This document shows, piece after piece, positions 33,975 through 43,287 of a stretch of DNA of 64,000 nt (position 1 is its first letter; every line of letters starts with the position of its first letter). The DNA lies in the NCBI GenBank assembly GCA_903895695.1, contig CAITUY010000188.1, positions 1 through 64,000 on the forward strand, in the 5' to 3' direction. This stretch comes from an uncultured bacterium. Its GTDB lineage: Bacteria; Verrucomicrobiota; Kiritimatiellia; CAIKKV01; CAITUY01. The notes under the pieces are model-generated. The model did no database searches. It was not told the DNA's origin and was given only the letters and a program-made list of their open reading frames with translations. The position numbers were made by a program, and so were the translations under genes.

Positions 33975-36900
33975 TCGGATTCCTTTTCTCCCATCCCGTT
34001 GGGACCTAACATCGTTTTGGGGTCGCAGCACAGCCGCACGGTCGCCACTCCCTGTGCCGCCAGCGGCACCTGAGCCCAGTGGTCGCCATACGTGAGCCCC
34101 GGGCCCGTATCTTCTTCGGCCAGATTGGTCAAGGCGGCGGAACCCAGCGTGACCTGGGGCAGTGACAGGCGCGCGATAGCCGCCTGGCCGCCCGTGTTCC
34201 ACAGCCGGACGATCAGCCCCCGGCCATCTTCCGCGCGCTTCAGCGCGACAAGATGCACGGCCGGGTGGTCGATGGCGAGAAAACTTCCCGTTGACGGCAA
34301 CGGGCGCGGACCGGGACGGTCGGTGAAGAGGGTCTTCAGCGGGGCCATGAACTGCTGCCCCAGCATCACGGCTTGGCTGTCCGACATACCGGCGGCCTGT
34401 GTCGTGATGCTGTAGCGGAAGAGAAGACTGCCGCTCTGCGTAACGGAGAAATTCGTGCCACAGTTGTTGGCGGTGAGCAGTGAATAGATTGCCCCGCCTT
34501 GGAAGTCCGCGGCTTGCTGTCGCGGGTGCTCGATGTCGGCGCGCACCACCGCCGAGTGGGCGGGAGAGAAGCGACCCGGCCACAATCTGGCCAAGCTTGC
34601 GACCGGCGCTTCCCGGCTGCTCCAAAGCACCGAGAGCTGGTCATCCGAAACCCGCACCCAGTTCTGCACCCCCAGCCGATCCGCGTAGGCCCCCGGCAGC
34701 AGATCGGCGGCCGGATCGAGGATGCTGAGCGGCCCCTCGTAACGGAACCGACCCGCCGGCAGGTGGAAGGGAAAGGCCAGGTACACCTCCAGCAACGGCG
34801 TGGGATCCTTCACCAGCGCCACGGCGACGTCCACGCGTTTTTCCCGGGCGTACAGGGTGATGGTTTGCTCGATGCGCAGATGCCCGGGCGCCGCCAGGCG
34901 CACGTGCAGGGAGGCCGACAGGGCGCCGCGCTCCCCCGCATGGACACCTTCGCACGTCGAGCGGGCCTCGCCCCCGTTGGGGTCCCGCACGATGATTTCG
35001 CCTAAAGCGTACGGGGCACCCGGGACCACCAGCTCCCGCCCGGTCTCCTTGTCCAGGAGGCGGCAGACGTGACCGCTTTGCGGGTCCAGTTCCAGCCGGT
35101 AGTAGGCGTTCTCCAGCAGGGAAGCGGAGGCGGTGATGGTGTCGGGGAAGACCGGCCGGTCGGCGCGGGGCTGCAGGCGGTAGAGGCGATATCCCAGGGG
35201 CGGCACGTCGTCGGCCGTGAAGGTCAGCTCGTACTGGATACCGTAGCGGTTCTTGCCCGCGCTCTGCCCGAGGCGCTGGGCGGCATGGGGGATCGCCGCA
35301 TACGGGGACGAAATCGTGGTGATCTGAAATGGCACAATCGAGCCCGTCGCCTCGTCAACCAGGTCGAATTTTCCCTCGAGGAGTTCCGCCTGCGGCCCCA
35401 CATGCCAGCGATCGTGCAAGTGCACGCCGTACAGGCTGCCGTCCGGCTTTGCCGTCATGGTGATGCCGCAGTTGTCGAACTCCTTCATCGGCGTCGTCAC
35501 GACACCCGACCGTTCGCGGGAAAGAGGGTTGAAGACGACGAGATGCAGGCCCGGTTTGGCGAAATGCACGGCATCGGCGATGCGTGCCATCGCCTTGCAG
35601 GCAACATCCTCCGTCAGCGCCGCGGCCCGGAAGGCGTGAACGGCTTTCTCCAATTCCGACGCGGACTGGGTGGGCCCGCAGGGGGCGTGGAACCCCCAGG
35701 TGTGCTCGTCATGCCACAGGACTTCCTCATAGGCGTCAAAAAGCTGCTCATGCGGGTACGCATAGTCGGCAAGGGCACCCGCCATCGCGGCCAGGGTTTC
35801 GGCTACGGGAAGTTCAGCATGATTGCGACGGTTCACGCCAGTGGCTTCGGCCGTGGAGGTCGCCCCCACCGGGTAATCCTGGCCGGGAACGTCCCCGCGC
35901 CACACCGGCAAGTCGGCCGGAAGCTGCGGCAGCAGGTCGGCCTGGAAACGCGCATTGGTACTGCTGACCAGGCGAGGGAAAGCCCAGCGGGAATTCCACG
36001 CGCGGATGGTATGGGCGTAGCCGTCAATGTAGGGAGAGTTATCGCGCGCCCCGCCCTGCACCGGCCACCGCAGAACGTCATAGGGATACCCCTGCCCCGA
36101 CAACTCCTGCAGGCGCGCGGCCAGTCCCGGCAGATCCGCGTGGCAGTCGCCGCCGCACCCCTGGTTGTTACTCCAGAAGAGCACGCGCTTGCCGCCGGGC
36201 GCCTGCCACCAGAAGGCGCCGGGCCTGTGCGCCGAGCCGAAAAGCGCGGCTTCATCCCAGAACGTGGTGGCATCCGGATACCCCCAGTTGTAGTAGGTGG
36301 GCAGTCCCGGACAGAACAGCGTGATGCCGGCCTCGGTCAGCACCTGACTCAACCCCCAGGTAAAGCCGGGGATGTCGTTGTGCTCCGCCGAGATGAGCGG
36401 GATGCCGTAATCGCGTTTCAGGCGAAACGCATGGTAGACGGACCGCGCCAGCGTCTCGTGCCCACACAACTCCGTGATCACGTTTCCGAACAACGCCGTA
36501 ACTTCGACATCGCCGCACCGCAGCAGGCGCAGCATGGCGGCCGCCCGCGCCGGTCGGGCGGTGCGCAGGAAGTGGTCGATCGACCAGGCGCTTTCGATCA
36601 CCGCGCGGAAACGCGCTTCCTCGGGAAAGTCACGCGTCGCCTCCGCCATATCGACCATGGAATCGAGGTAGCGCGACTGCTCCGCGATGACATGCGAAGC
36701 CAGGTCCGTGTAGCCCACATCGTGATGGGAGAGCTGCACCACGTGCACAACCCAGTGTTTGGGCGGCAGCCAGGGAACGGACAGCCGTGCCACGGCTTGG
36801 CCGTCAAAAATCAGCGCAAACGCCGCCTCGCACGGCGCGTTCACTTCGGCCACTTCGACTTCCAGGGTTGACTCCCCGGGCTGGACAGTTACCGGCGTCA

Positions 36901-37054
36901 GGAGTTCGACGCCCTGCGCGGAGGCGCGGATGACTCCGGTCTGCGGCGCGCCGGCATGGGTCACCGTGACGCGAGCCACCTGGCGCAGAACGTCCCCCTC
37001 GCGCCGCAGGAAGGGCGTAGGCATGATGGTGCGAATGACTGTAGATGCCGGCAT
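33971..37054 (-). CDS. GH38-like alpha-mannosidase-family protein
   Basis: The start is ATG 37054 (MPASTVIRTIMPTP) after GGAGCAAGAG; a frame up to 37111 has no ribosome site. About 85 N-terminal residues form an Ig/fn3-like domain. The GH38 catalytic region then starts with HVVQLSHHDVGYTDLASHV, where HHDVGYTD replaces the usual HxHxDxGW zinc motif. The likely nucleophile region is AEHNDIPGFTWGLSQVL. A central HDEHTWGFHAPCG follows, then a long C-terminal beta region. At 1027 residues it is near the GH38 norm. The metal motif is divergent, so activity and sugar specificity are uncertain. It leads an operon with the second giant heparinase-like gene. Confidence 0.72.
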   Translation of the reverse strand: MPASTVIRTIMPTPFLRREGDVLRQVARVTVTHAGAPQTGVIRASAQGVELLTPVTVQPGESTLEVEVAEVNAPCEAAFALIFDGQAVARLSVPWLPPKHWVVHVVQLSHHDVGYTDLASHVIAEQSRYLDSMVDMAEATRDFPEEARFRAVIESAWSIDHFLRTARPARAAAMLRLLRCGDVEVTALFGNVITELCGHETLARSVYHAFRLKRDYGIPLISAEHNDIPGFTWGLSQVLTEAGITLFCPGLPTYYNWGYPDATTFWDEAALFGSAHRPGAFWWQAPGGKRVLFWSNNQGCGGDCHADLPGLAARLQELSGQGYPYDVLRWPVQGGARDNSPYIDGYAHTIRAWNSRWAFPRLVSSTNARFQADLLPQLPADLPVWRGDVPGQDYPVGATSTAEATGVNRRNHAELPVAETLAAMAGALADYAYPHEQLFDAYEEVLWHDEHTWGFHAPCGPTQSASELEKAVHAFRAAALTEDVACKAMARIADAVHFAKPGLHLVVFNPLSRERSGVVTTPMKEFDNCGITMTAKPDGSLYGVHLHDRWHVGPQAELLEGKFDLVDEATGSIVPFQITTISSPYAAIPHAAQRLGQSAGKNRYGIQYELTFTADDVPPLGYRLYRLQPRADRPVFPDTITASASLLENAYYRLELDPQSGHVCRLLDKETGRELVVPGAPYALGEIIVRDPNGGEARSTCEGVHAGERGALSASLHVRLAAPGHLRIEQTITLYAREKRVDVAVALVKDPTPLLEVYLAFPFHLPAGRFRYEGPLSILDPAADLLPGAYADRLGVQNWVRVSDDQLSVLWSSREAPVASLARLWPGRFSPAHSAVVRADIEHPRQQAADFQGGAIYSLLTANNCGTNFSVTQSGSLLFRYSITTQAAGMSDSQAVMLGQQFMAPLKTLFTDRPGPRPLPSTGSFLAIDHPAVHLVALKRAEDGRGLIVRLWNTGGQAAIARLSLPQVTLGSAALTNLAEEDTGPGLTYGDHWAQVPLAAQGVATVRLCCDPKTMLGPNGMGEKESE

Positions 37055-37254
37055 CTCTTGCTCCGAACTCCCCCATTCGTTGGACGACCAAAGGGCTCGA
37101 ACAAGATACATTGTTGGCTCGATTTTCCTATGGATTTCTTCCGTGGATTTTCAGGTGCATTTCCAACGCAGACGGCCTATTCTGGCGACCGTTGGAACCG
37201 CCGTGGGGCATGAAGCCGGCTGGCGTTGACCAATCCCATAACAGAGGAGATGGC

Positions 37255-37533
37255 ATGAAGAGCAAGCACGAGATCGTTACCGAGTTGGCGGCAACCGTAG
37301 GGATCGAGAAGAAGCAGGTCGAGGCGTTGCTGGAGGCCCTGGCCACGATGGCGTACCGCGAAGCCTCCGAAGGGTTCACCCTCCCCGGCTTGGGCAAGTT
37401 CGTCAAGGTGGAGCGCAAGGCCCGCACCGGCCGCAATCCCGCCACCGGCGCGACGATCGAAATTCCCGCCAAGACCGTGCTGAAATTCAAGATCGCCAAG
37501 GCGGCCAAAGATGCCGTCATGACAGGCGGCTGA
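37255..37533 (+). CDS. HU/IHF-family DNA-binding protein
   Basis: A 92-residue protein with AGAGGAG before the ATG. The helical N-terminus SKHEIVTELAATVGIEKKQVEALLEALATMAYREAS is followed by FTLPGLGKFVKVERKARTGRNPATGATIEIPAKTVLKFKIAKAAKDAV. The RTGRNPATGATIEIPA arm is the minor-groove-intercalating HU/IHF arm, including the proline. Such proteins bend and compact DNA. It is divergent from the second glycan operon, so may be a housekeeping paralogue. Confidence 0.92.
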   Translation: MKSKHEIVTELAATVGIEKKQVEALLEALATMAYREASEGFTLPGLGKFVKVERKARTGRNPATGATIEIPAKTVLKFKIAKAAKDAVMTGG

Positions 37534-37579
37534 CGTCACGGCGCTTGCGGCTGCAGCCCTGCTCTGGCACCCTCTCTGC

Positions 37580-38026
37580 ATGGCTGACCGCATTCCACCG
37601 ATCCGCAAGACCCCCGCCGAGATTCTCGCGGATCTCCTGATCGGGCACGACCAGGCCCGGCTCGGCGGGGCGGAAAAGGGAAAGAAGTACCTGCTGCACT
37701 TCATCGAGCGGGCCGACTCGATCCCCAACGCCGTAAAATTCTTCCTCTACGACCTGCTGGCCGAGGACGCCTTCCAATCGGGCGACCTCGATGCCTGCCG
37801 GACTGCCGTGGCCAGGGCGTCCGACTTTCTGCCCGTGGCGCAGGCGGAAACGCCCCAAGGCTTCCGCGCGTACAGCCCGTCCATCCGTCTGTTCGAGCGG
37901 GGGATCGCGCTGGCCCTGGACGATGGGGAATTCGAGAAGGCGCTGGAACTGTGCGACGCGGCAATCGCCCTCGGCCTGGGCAAAGCCTACGCGGCCAAGC
38001 GCGCCTCGATCGAGCGGATGACGTAG
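37580..38026 (+). CDS. Unrecognised helical protein
   Basis: A 148-residue protein that I do not recognise. It is predicted helical. The C-terminal part (SIRLFERGIALALDDGEFEKALELCDAAIALGLGKAYAAKRASIERM) has the spacing of one or two tetratricopeptide-like helical pairs, which bind protein partners. There is no signal peptide or membrane segment. It follows the HU gene by 46 bp on the same strand, so it may be co-transcribed. The ATG choice rests on open frame only; no strong ribosome site is seen. Confidence 0.6.
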   Translation: MADRIPPIRKTPAEILADLLIGHDQARLGGAEKGKKYLLHFIERADSIPNAVKFFLYDLLAEDAFQSGDLDACRTAVARASDFLPVAQAETPQGFRAYSPSIRLFERGIALALDDGEFEKALELCDAAIALGLGKAYAAKRASIERMT

Positions 38027-38118
38027 CCGCGATACGTCACACACGATTCAACTCAGGCGTGCGTCGTATCCATGTTTCTGCTATCACACGATTGATGGGC
38101 AAGGGCGAAACCGCTGGT

Positions 38119-38913
38119 ATGACAGGGACGAGAATATCTGCACACGGCCAGATGCATTCCATCTTGCGCCTGCACCGTTTGCTGGTTCTCGCGCTGTGTT
38201 GTTGTCCGCTCGCCGCCCTGGCGGGCCCCCCTTTCGCCACGGATGATCCCGAGCCTGTCGAGTACCGACACTGGGAATTTTACGTGGCCTCCGAACATGA
38301 AAAAACCGCGGACGGCTGGGGGGGCTCCGCCGCGCTCATCGAGGTCAACTACGGCGTCATTTCCAATGTTCAACTTCACCTCATCGCGCCCCTCGCCTAT
38401 GACTCGCCTACCCACGGAAAGACCCAGGCCGGCTATGGGGATACTGAAGTCGGCGCAAAGTACCGTTTCGTCCAGGAAACGCCGGATCACCCGCAGGTGG
38501 GCGTCTTCCCCCTTCTGGAAGTCCCCACCGGCGAGGAGGATCGCGGCTTGGGCAGCGGCCACATGGGGGCCTTCATCCCGGTTTGGCTGCAAAAAGGCTG
38601 GGGCCAGGAAGGGCGCCAGTGGACGGCCTATGGCGGCGGCGGCTACCACATCAACCCAGGCGCCGGCAATCGCGACTGGACGTTCGTTGGCCTGGTGCTG
38701 CAGCGCCAGGTCACGGAGAAGGTTCTTCTGGGTGGGGAGGTCTTCCACCGCACGGCCACGCAGGCCAATGACCAGAGCGATACGGCCTTCAACCTGGCCA
38801 CGGTCATCGATTTCGGCGAGCACCACCACTTGCTCCTTTCCGTCGGCCGATCCATTGACGGTCCGACTGAATTCCAGACGTATGTCGCCTATCAGCTCAC
38901 TTTCGGTCCATGA
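38119..38913 (+). CDS. Outer-membrane-type secreted protein
   Basis: A 264-residue protein with an export signal MHSILRLHRLLVLALCCCPLAALAGPPFATDDPEP. The rest alternates amphipathic beta strands with aromatic ends (HWEFYVASEHEK, EVGAKYRFVQET, WTAYGGGGYHINPG, WTFVGLVLQRQV) and ends VAYQLTFGP, like a beta-barrel. The PPFATDDPEPVEYRHWE start is seen in a family of putative outer-membrane transporters. ATG 38119 and ATG 38152 are both possible; neither has a strong ribosome site. The function is unknown. Confidence 0.65.
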   Translation: MTGTRISAHGQMHSILRLHRLLVLALCCCPLAALAGPPFATDDPEPVEYRHWEFYVASEHEKTADGWGGSAALIEVNYGVISNVQLHLIAPLAYDSPTHGKTQAGYGDTEVGAKYRFVQETPDHPQVGVFPLLEVPTGEEDRGLGSGHMGAFIPVWLQKGWGQEGRQWTAYGGGGYHINPGAGNRDWTFVGLVLQRQVTEKVLLGGEVFHRTATQANDQSDTAFNLATVIDFGEHHHLLLSVGRSIDGPTEFQTYVAYQLTFGP

Positions 38914-38964
38914 TTGCCTTTGGCGGCCGATGCGGGCCGTCCGCGAGCTGACCAGAAAAGAAAA

Positions 38965-38997
38965 CGCCACCAGGAAGGGGGGGCCAACCTGGTGGCG
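38965..38997 (-). terminator. Hairpin, intrinsic-terminator-like on the minus strand
   Basis: The arms CGCCACCAGG (38965-38974) and CCTGGTGGCG (38988-38997) are perfectly complementary with a 13-base loop. On the minus strand the stem is followed by TTTTCTTTTC, which fits an intrinsic terminator; on the plus strand no T-run follows. The only minus-strand candidate upstream is the histidine kinase relic, so this may be the preserved terminator of the lost kinase gene. Confidence 0.55.
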
Positions 38998-39007
38998 TCG
39001 ACGTCGC

Positions 39008-39298
39008 TTAGACGCCTATTGAAGAGGCCGTAACCCTAGGACTTTCCAGTCCGATCGTCCATCCGCCAACGGCTGAGTAAACGGTTCGAAAACCCTTGGA
39101 GAATGGGAAGAGATCAAGAAGTGGCAGACCCACGCGGCTGACTTGGAATTCACTTAGAGGCTTCGAGACGGGTTCCTGGGCTTTGCTACCCACCCGCGAA
39201 TACTCCAGAAGGTCACTTACCAGAACCTGCATCCGCTCCGCGCCCTCGATGGTGAAGCCAAGATACTGGTTGGCTTTCTCGTCAAGTTTGTCACCATA
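39008..39298 (-). pseudogene. Histidine kinase HisKA-domain relic
   Basis: From 39298 leftward one frame reads YGDKLDEKANQYLGFTIEG then AERMQVLVSDLLEYSRVG, the two-helix HisKA dimerisation region typical of PAS/phytochrome-type kinases. After SKPLSEFQ (about 39149) the frame no longer resembles a kinase and stops at 39008. Upstream of 39298 the phosphoaccepting helix is not recognisable and there is no start. The ATP-binding domain is absent. A decayed fragment of about 50 recognisable residues remains in a 505-bp gap between genes. The rest of the gap (38914-38964 and 39299-39418) shows nothing I can support. Confidence 0.7.
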
Positions 39299-39418
39299 CC
39301 CCTCATGAAATGGCGCACAATAAATCGGTATCTGCTTTCGTTAGTTATTAGTGGCCTGTGTGACCGGCGACCTGCAAGAGGACGGCCGGCGCCAAAACCA
39401 TCAGACAGGAGTATTGAC

Positions 39419-39826
39419 ATGAAGAAACTCGCCGCGATCATTGGAATGTGCCTCATCGGATTTGCCGCACGGGCAGCTATTACCAACGACTTTGAGGCCG
39501 CGATGTCCCAGGCTGTGGGGGGGCAGAACGAAAAGGGCGGGAAGCATTTCGATCCAGCAAAACTGTCGGCGCTTATCCAGACTCACCTTGAGGAACGTCA
39601 GGCTGAACTGAAGAAGGCAACGGCCAACGGGCACACGGATATTGCGGCCGCCTTGCAGAAGCTGATCACTGACCTCACCAACATGCAGACTGCCCTCACC
39701 AACAAGGATCGCGCCGCCTTCAAGGCCGCCAATGAACAACGCAAGGCGGACAGGGAGGCGTTGGAGCAACTCCGGATGTCAGACAGGCAGTCCAAACCCA
39801 AGCAGAATCCCTCAGCAAAGCCCTGA
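39419..39826 (+). CDS. Small secreted coiled-coil protein
   Basis: A 135-residue protein with AGGAG before ATG 39419. The signal peptide is MKKLAAIIGMCLIGFAARA. The mature part is almost entirely charged helix (FDPAKLSALIQTHLEERQAELKKATANGHTDIAAALQKLITDLTNMQTAL), with heptad spacing of leucines consistent with a coiled coil. The C-terminus is basic and low-complexity (RQSKPKQNPSAKP). I do not recognise a family. It may be a periplasmic spacer or chaperone-like protein. Confidence 0.65.
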   Translation: MKKLAAIIGMCLIGFAARAAITNDFEAAMSQAVGGQNEKGGKHFDPAKLSALIQTHLEERQAELKKATANGHTDIAAALQKLITDLTNMQTALTNKDRAAFKAANEQRKADREALEQLRMSDRQSKPKQNPSAKP

Positions 39827-39905
39827 ACGAACACTGCCGTCTTTTCCCATCGGGAAACGGCCTGGGCGGTGGACGCACAGGAAGCGCAGGACCAAGATTC
39901 GTGGC

Positions 39906-41252
39906 ATGCCGAAATCGAATTGGCTACCAGTTTCCTTGATAGCTTTGCTCGCGGCGGCGGCTGTCCAGGCAGCGAACGAATCACCCTTCGCCTGCCTTTC
40001 CTGCCAGCCGTCGATGCTGGCGGGGTACCGCGACGCAAATGGAAAGCTGGTGGCCGGCACTGAGGTGATGCATCTCGTGCCTCACAAAGGTCGGCTCTAT
40101 GCCGGCACTAGCCTCTGGATGGAGAGCGATCCGTCCGTCCCCAAGGCGTGCCAAGTGCTCGTGCTTGATTCGCCTAAGGGCCCATGGCGCGTGGATCGAC
40201 AGTTCACGCCAAACAACCTGCGACTGGGCAGCCTGAAGGAGATCACGTTTTCCACCGACGCCAACGGGAAACGTGTCAGCGCGGTTTCCATGCTCCTGGC
40301 GGCGCCGGATGTCGTGCGCGGCCCGGCGAAAGTCTTCAGTCGCGATGACGAAACTGGAGACTGGGTGCCTTCGGTGCTAGGGTCGGTCACAAACTACACG
40401 ACCACACGCGCCATCGGATTGCACCGGGACCGCGTCACCGGAACTGACCGGGTCTTCGCCGGAACCGACCATCTGGGCGTGATCGGAGGCGTTTACGACC
40501 CGGCCGCTCCGGGCCGCATCCGGTGGGAAAATCCGGCGGAGTTACAGACCCCATCGGGTGAAAGGGTGATGGCCTTCTGCAACTGCGACGGCACATTCTA
40601 CTGCGCGACTTCACGCCACATCTTCCAGCGCGCCGACGGCGTCGCGCCTGCCTGGAAAGAAATCTACTTCTGCGCAAGAGAAACCAGCCCCTGTGGCATA
40701 CGCGGTCTGTCGGCGGTTCCGAACCCCTCCCGCGCGGGCGAGGTGCTTTTGTTTGCCGCCTTGAGCAAGGTGAGGCGGCTGGACCCGACCGATGGATTCA
40801 ACGAGACAGTAGAACTCGATATGCCGGCGTTCCTGACCGGGAAGTTAGGCATCAAAGTCGGTTTCGCCCTCGCCGCCTACAACGAGTTTACGCCTTGCAC
40901 GATGCCGGGGACGGGCGAAACGGTCTGGTTGTTCGGGCTTGAATCGAGTTACCCTCCGCCGGTCGTGGAGGCCAGACAGCCGCCGAAGCTTCGGTTGTTT
41001 ATGCGCGAGGGCCACAAACCGTATTTCGCGGCGGAAGCGCGCTACTGCATCCGCCATGCGAAGGGGTCGGACATCAGCTATGATCTGGCAGAAGTCACCG
41101 ATCCACGCCAACCCACGCTTGTCTCCGTCCGCGTCATTGCGGCATCTCCGTTCCCGGAGGACCGGGGCCAAGCGTTCTACTTCGGCGGTTTCGACTGCAA
41201 CGCGATCGCATCGCACAACACTGCATGGATCTACCGGGGAGAAATGCCTTAG
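39906..41252 (+). CDS. Secreted protein, probable beta-propeller, unknown function
   Basis: A 448-residue protein. Start ATG 39906 is chosen for the export signal MPKSNWLPVSLIALLAAAAVQA; the open frame extends 58 codons upstream without signal-like character. After it come repeated strand motifs (VMHLVPHKGRLYAGTSLWM, ITFSTDANGKRVSAVSMLL, DRVFAGTDHLGVIGGVYDP, VMAFCNCDGTFYCATSRHIF) with the rhythm of a beta-propeller. Cys pairs such as FACLSC and CNCDGTFYC suggest disulfides. No catalytic signature is seen. It follows the coiled-coil protein by 79 bp on the same strand. Confidence 0.6.
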   Translation: MPKSNWLPVSLIALLAAAAVQAANESPFACLSCQPSMLAGYRDANGKLVAGTEVMHLVPHKGRLYAGTSLWMESDPSVPKACQVLVLDSPKGPWRVDRQFTPNNLRLGSLKEITFSTDANGKRVSAVSMLLAAPDVVRGPAKVFSRDDETGDWVPSVLGSVTNYTTTRAIGLHRDRVTGTDRVFAGTDHLGVIGGVYDPAAPGRIRWENPAELQTPSGERVMAFCNCDGTFYCATSRHIFQRADGVAPAWKEIYFCARETSPCGIRGLSAVPNPSRAGEVLLFAALSKVRRLDPTDGFNETVELDMPAFLTGKLGIKVGFALAAYNEFTPCTMPGTGETVWLFGLESSYPPPVVEARQPPKLRLFMREGHKPYFAAEARYCIRHAKGSDISYDLAEVTDPRQPTLVSVRVIAASPFPEDRGQAFYFGGFDCNAIASHNTAWIYRGEMP

Positions 41253-41355
41253 ATACCCCCCCACATGTTCCTTGGCGCATGGACTACTGTTGAGGCGCCC
41301 ACGGTTCATCATCCCGATCTACTGGGGCCAGTTGCACGACGCGGCCGCCCATGTA

Positions 41356-43047
41356 TCAGCGAGCCACACGGAAGAACTTCAGCGCCGCAGCGTCCGGCGC
41401 GCTCGTCACAGTCGCCGTCGTCTGCGTGGCCACGAAGGTCGTCTCGTTGGACCAGGCGGGGGTGACGAGGTCTGTGGCGCTCTGGACCCTGTAGGTCCGA
41501 CCGCTGGACACGCTGGTGACATCGAGCTGCAAGGCCGGTGGCACCGCGCGCATGGCGGCGATGGCGCTGCGGTTCCACGTCAGGCCCTTGATGCAAAAGT
41601 TGGCCGTGCTGTTGAAGTTCGTAAGATCAACCCACTGCCCTCCGTTCCAGTAATAACTCTCGCCACCGGCTGCCCGCGAAACAACTTCGATCCCTTGGAG
41701 CGCCGCCATCTTTCCCATGGTTCGGAAGAAAGTCGCGTCATAGGGCGCCCCTCCCTCCGGTGCGGACGGCTCGGCGGCCTTGGACGCACTCCACGCCTTC
41801 GTCCCCTTCGGGTCCATCAGGGTGTCCACTGTTGAAGTCCGGTCGAACGCCTGCCCGCCGGCGGAAAGTTCAAGCGCGATGTAAAAAGTCTGACCCGGCC
41901 GCAGGTCCACGGGAGCATTGAGATCCACGGCGTGGAATCCCGTGCGCTCGACCCAGCCGGTCTGACCCGACCGCAGTCCCTGAATTTGGCTGCCATCAAA
42001 GTTATTGAAGACCGAAACGGTATAGGCGACGCCGTCTGTGGTGGTGTAGAAACTGACCGCCGCCAACTGCTCGTTGGTGAGCGCCTGGAACGCATTGAAT
42101 GCCAGACTCGTAGACATCGTGTCCCGCCATCCGTGATAGTCGTGGTAGTAGATATGGTCATAGGTGTTGAGGACGACGTCCCGGAACGACACGGCCCCCA
42201 TCTGCGGATGCCGGCAACATTGCTTGTCGTAGTACGAAATCCAGAAGTAGCCGCCTTCACACCAGCCGCTGCCCCAACTGTTCTTGCACAGCCACGCACC
42301 GTTGGTGGGCGCCGGGGTCACTCTGTTGTCATCCCAGCCCGCGATGACGATCGAGTGGTTCGGGGCATTGCCGTCAGACGGGGGTTGGTAAGCGGTGTCG
42401 TTGCTCCAATTGCAGAGCCAGTACATGCAGGTGCCGATCGCGCCGCCTTGCATGATGGCAGCCTTGATCGTTTCGATGTTCTGGGTGCCCTCCCCGAGCG
42501 TGTACCACTCGATATGTCGCGGGTAGTAGAGGTGGTAGTCCGACGAAAACCGCGCTGGCGCTGGGGACAACCATGGCCAATCATACTCCGAGCCGTCATT
42601 GGCAGCGGGGCAGAACACCGCGCCCTCGCCCCGCGTCAGATAGGCCGCCGCCACGCGGTAGTCGCCGCCATTGTGCACCTCCAGCCCACCGACCGCCGGC
42701 GAGTCTCCATCATCGTTGTTGTACTGGTTGAACCCATTCCACCAGTCCAAATGGTATTCGGCTAGATTCGGCTCGTTAGTTTCGCCGGCGGCGAGCCATC
42801 GACCGGTGACCTTCAGATTGCTTTCGATCGCCGCCATCGTGCCATGGCACCAGCACGTGCCGTACCCGTCCTGGTTCTTCACGGACGTCATGAAGTTCGT
42901 ACCGTTCACGTTGCGAAGATCGAAGGTCGGAGGCGTCGCGCTCAGGGCGGGCGTCGCAACCAGCCCGGCGACGATTAGGGAGGACAGGGTCCCGCCCCCA
43001 TGCCGATGCCGACCGGGACTCGTGCAGGTGGGCCGTTCTGTGAACAT
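41356..43047 (-). CDS. Papain-family (C1) cysteine peptidase with lectin-like domain
   Basis: A 563-residue protein with an N-terminal hydrophobic segment TLSSLIVAGLVATPALSA acting as an export signal. The peptidase follows: FDLRNVNG, then KNQDGYGTCWCHGTMAAIES with the oxyanion Gln and catalytic Cys65. The catalytic His is in PNHSIVIAGWDDN and the catalytic Asn in CKNSWGSGWCEGGYFWISYYD. The next 200 residues (SLAFNAFQALTNEQLAAVSFYTTT) match the lectin-like region found after C1 peptidases of environmental bacteria. The C-terminus SGRTYRVQSATDLVTPAW ends FFRVAR, a tail common on secreted proteins of Verrucomicrobia relatives. It would degrade proteins outside the cell. Confidence 0.85.
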   Translation of the reverse strand: MFTERPTCTSPGRHRHGGGTLSSLIVAGLVATPALSATPPTFDLRNVNGTNFMTSVKNQDGYGTCWCHGTMAAIESNLKVTGRWLAAGETNEPNLAEYHLDWWNGFNQYNNDDGDSPAVGGLEVHNGGDYRVAAAYLTRGEGAVFCPAANDGSEYDWPWLSPAPARFSSDYHLYYPRHIEWYTLGEGTQNIETIKAAIMQGGAIGTCMYWLCNWSNDTAYQPPSDGNAPNHSIVIAGWDDNRVTPAPTNGAWLCKNSWGSGWCEGGYFWISYYDKQCCRHPQMGAVSFRDVVLNTYDHIYYHDYHGWRDTMSTSLAFNAFQALTNEQLAAVSFYTTTDGVAYTVSVFNNFDGSQIQGLRSGQTGWVERTGFHAVDLNAPVDLRPGQTFYIALELSAGGQAFDRTSTVDTLMDPKGTKAWSASKAAEPSAPEGGAPYDATFFRTMGKMAALQGIEVVSRAAGGESYYWNGGQWVDLTNFNSTANFCIKGLTWNRSAIAAMRAVPPALQLDVTSVSSGRTYRVQSATDLVTPAWSNETTFVATQTTATVTSAPDAAALKFFRVAR

Positions 43048-43287
43048 ACCGATTTATGTTACGCCAAACTGCGCCGGCAGACAATTCCGGGTAAACTGGA
43101 TTGTCGCACATTCGTTACCGGCTCGTTGCAGCATCGGCGATCAGGCTCAACTGGAGACTTTCCTCTGAACGGGGGCAAAGGTGTCGGAGTTAATTCATCT
43201 CGACTTGAAGGATCTGGACATCGCTCGCAGGCGCAGCACGTCTGTGCGCGCGCTGAAGGCGCGATGGACATCAAGACCGAGCCGAGG

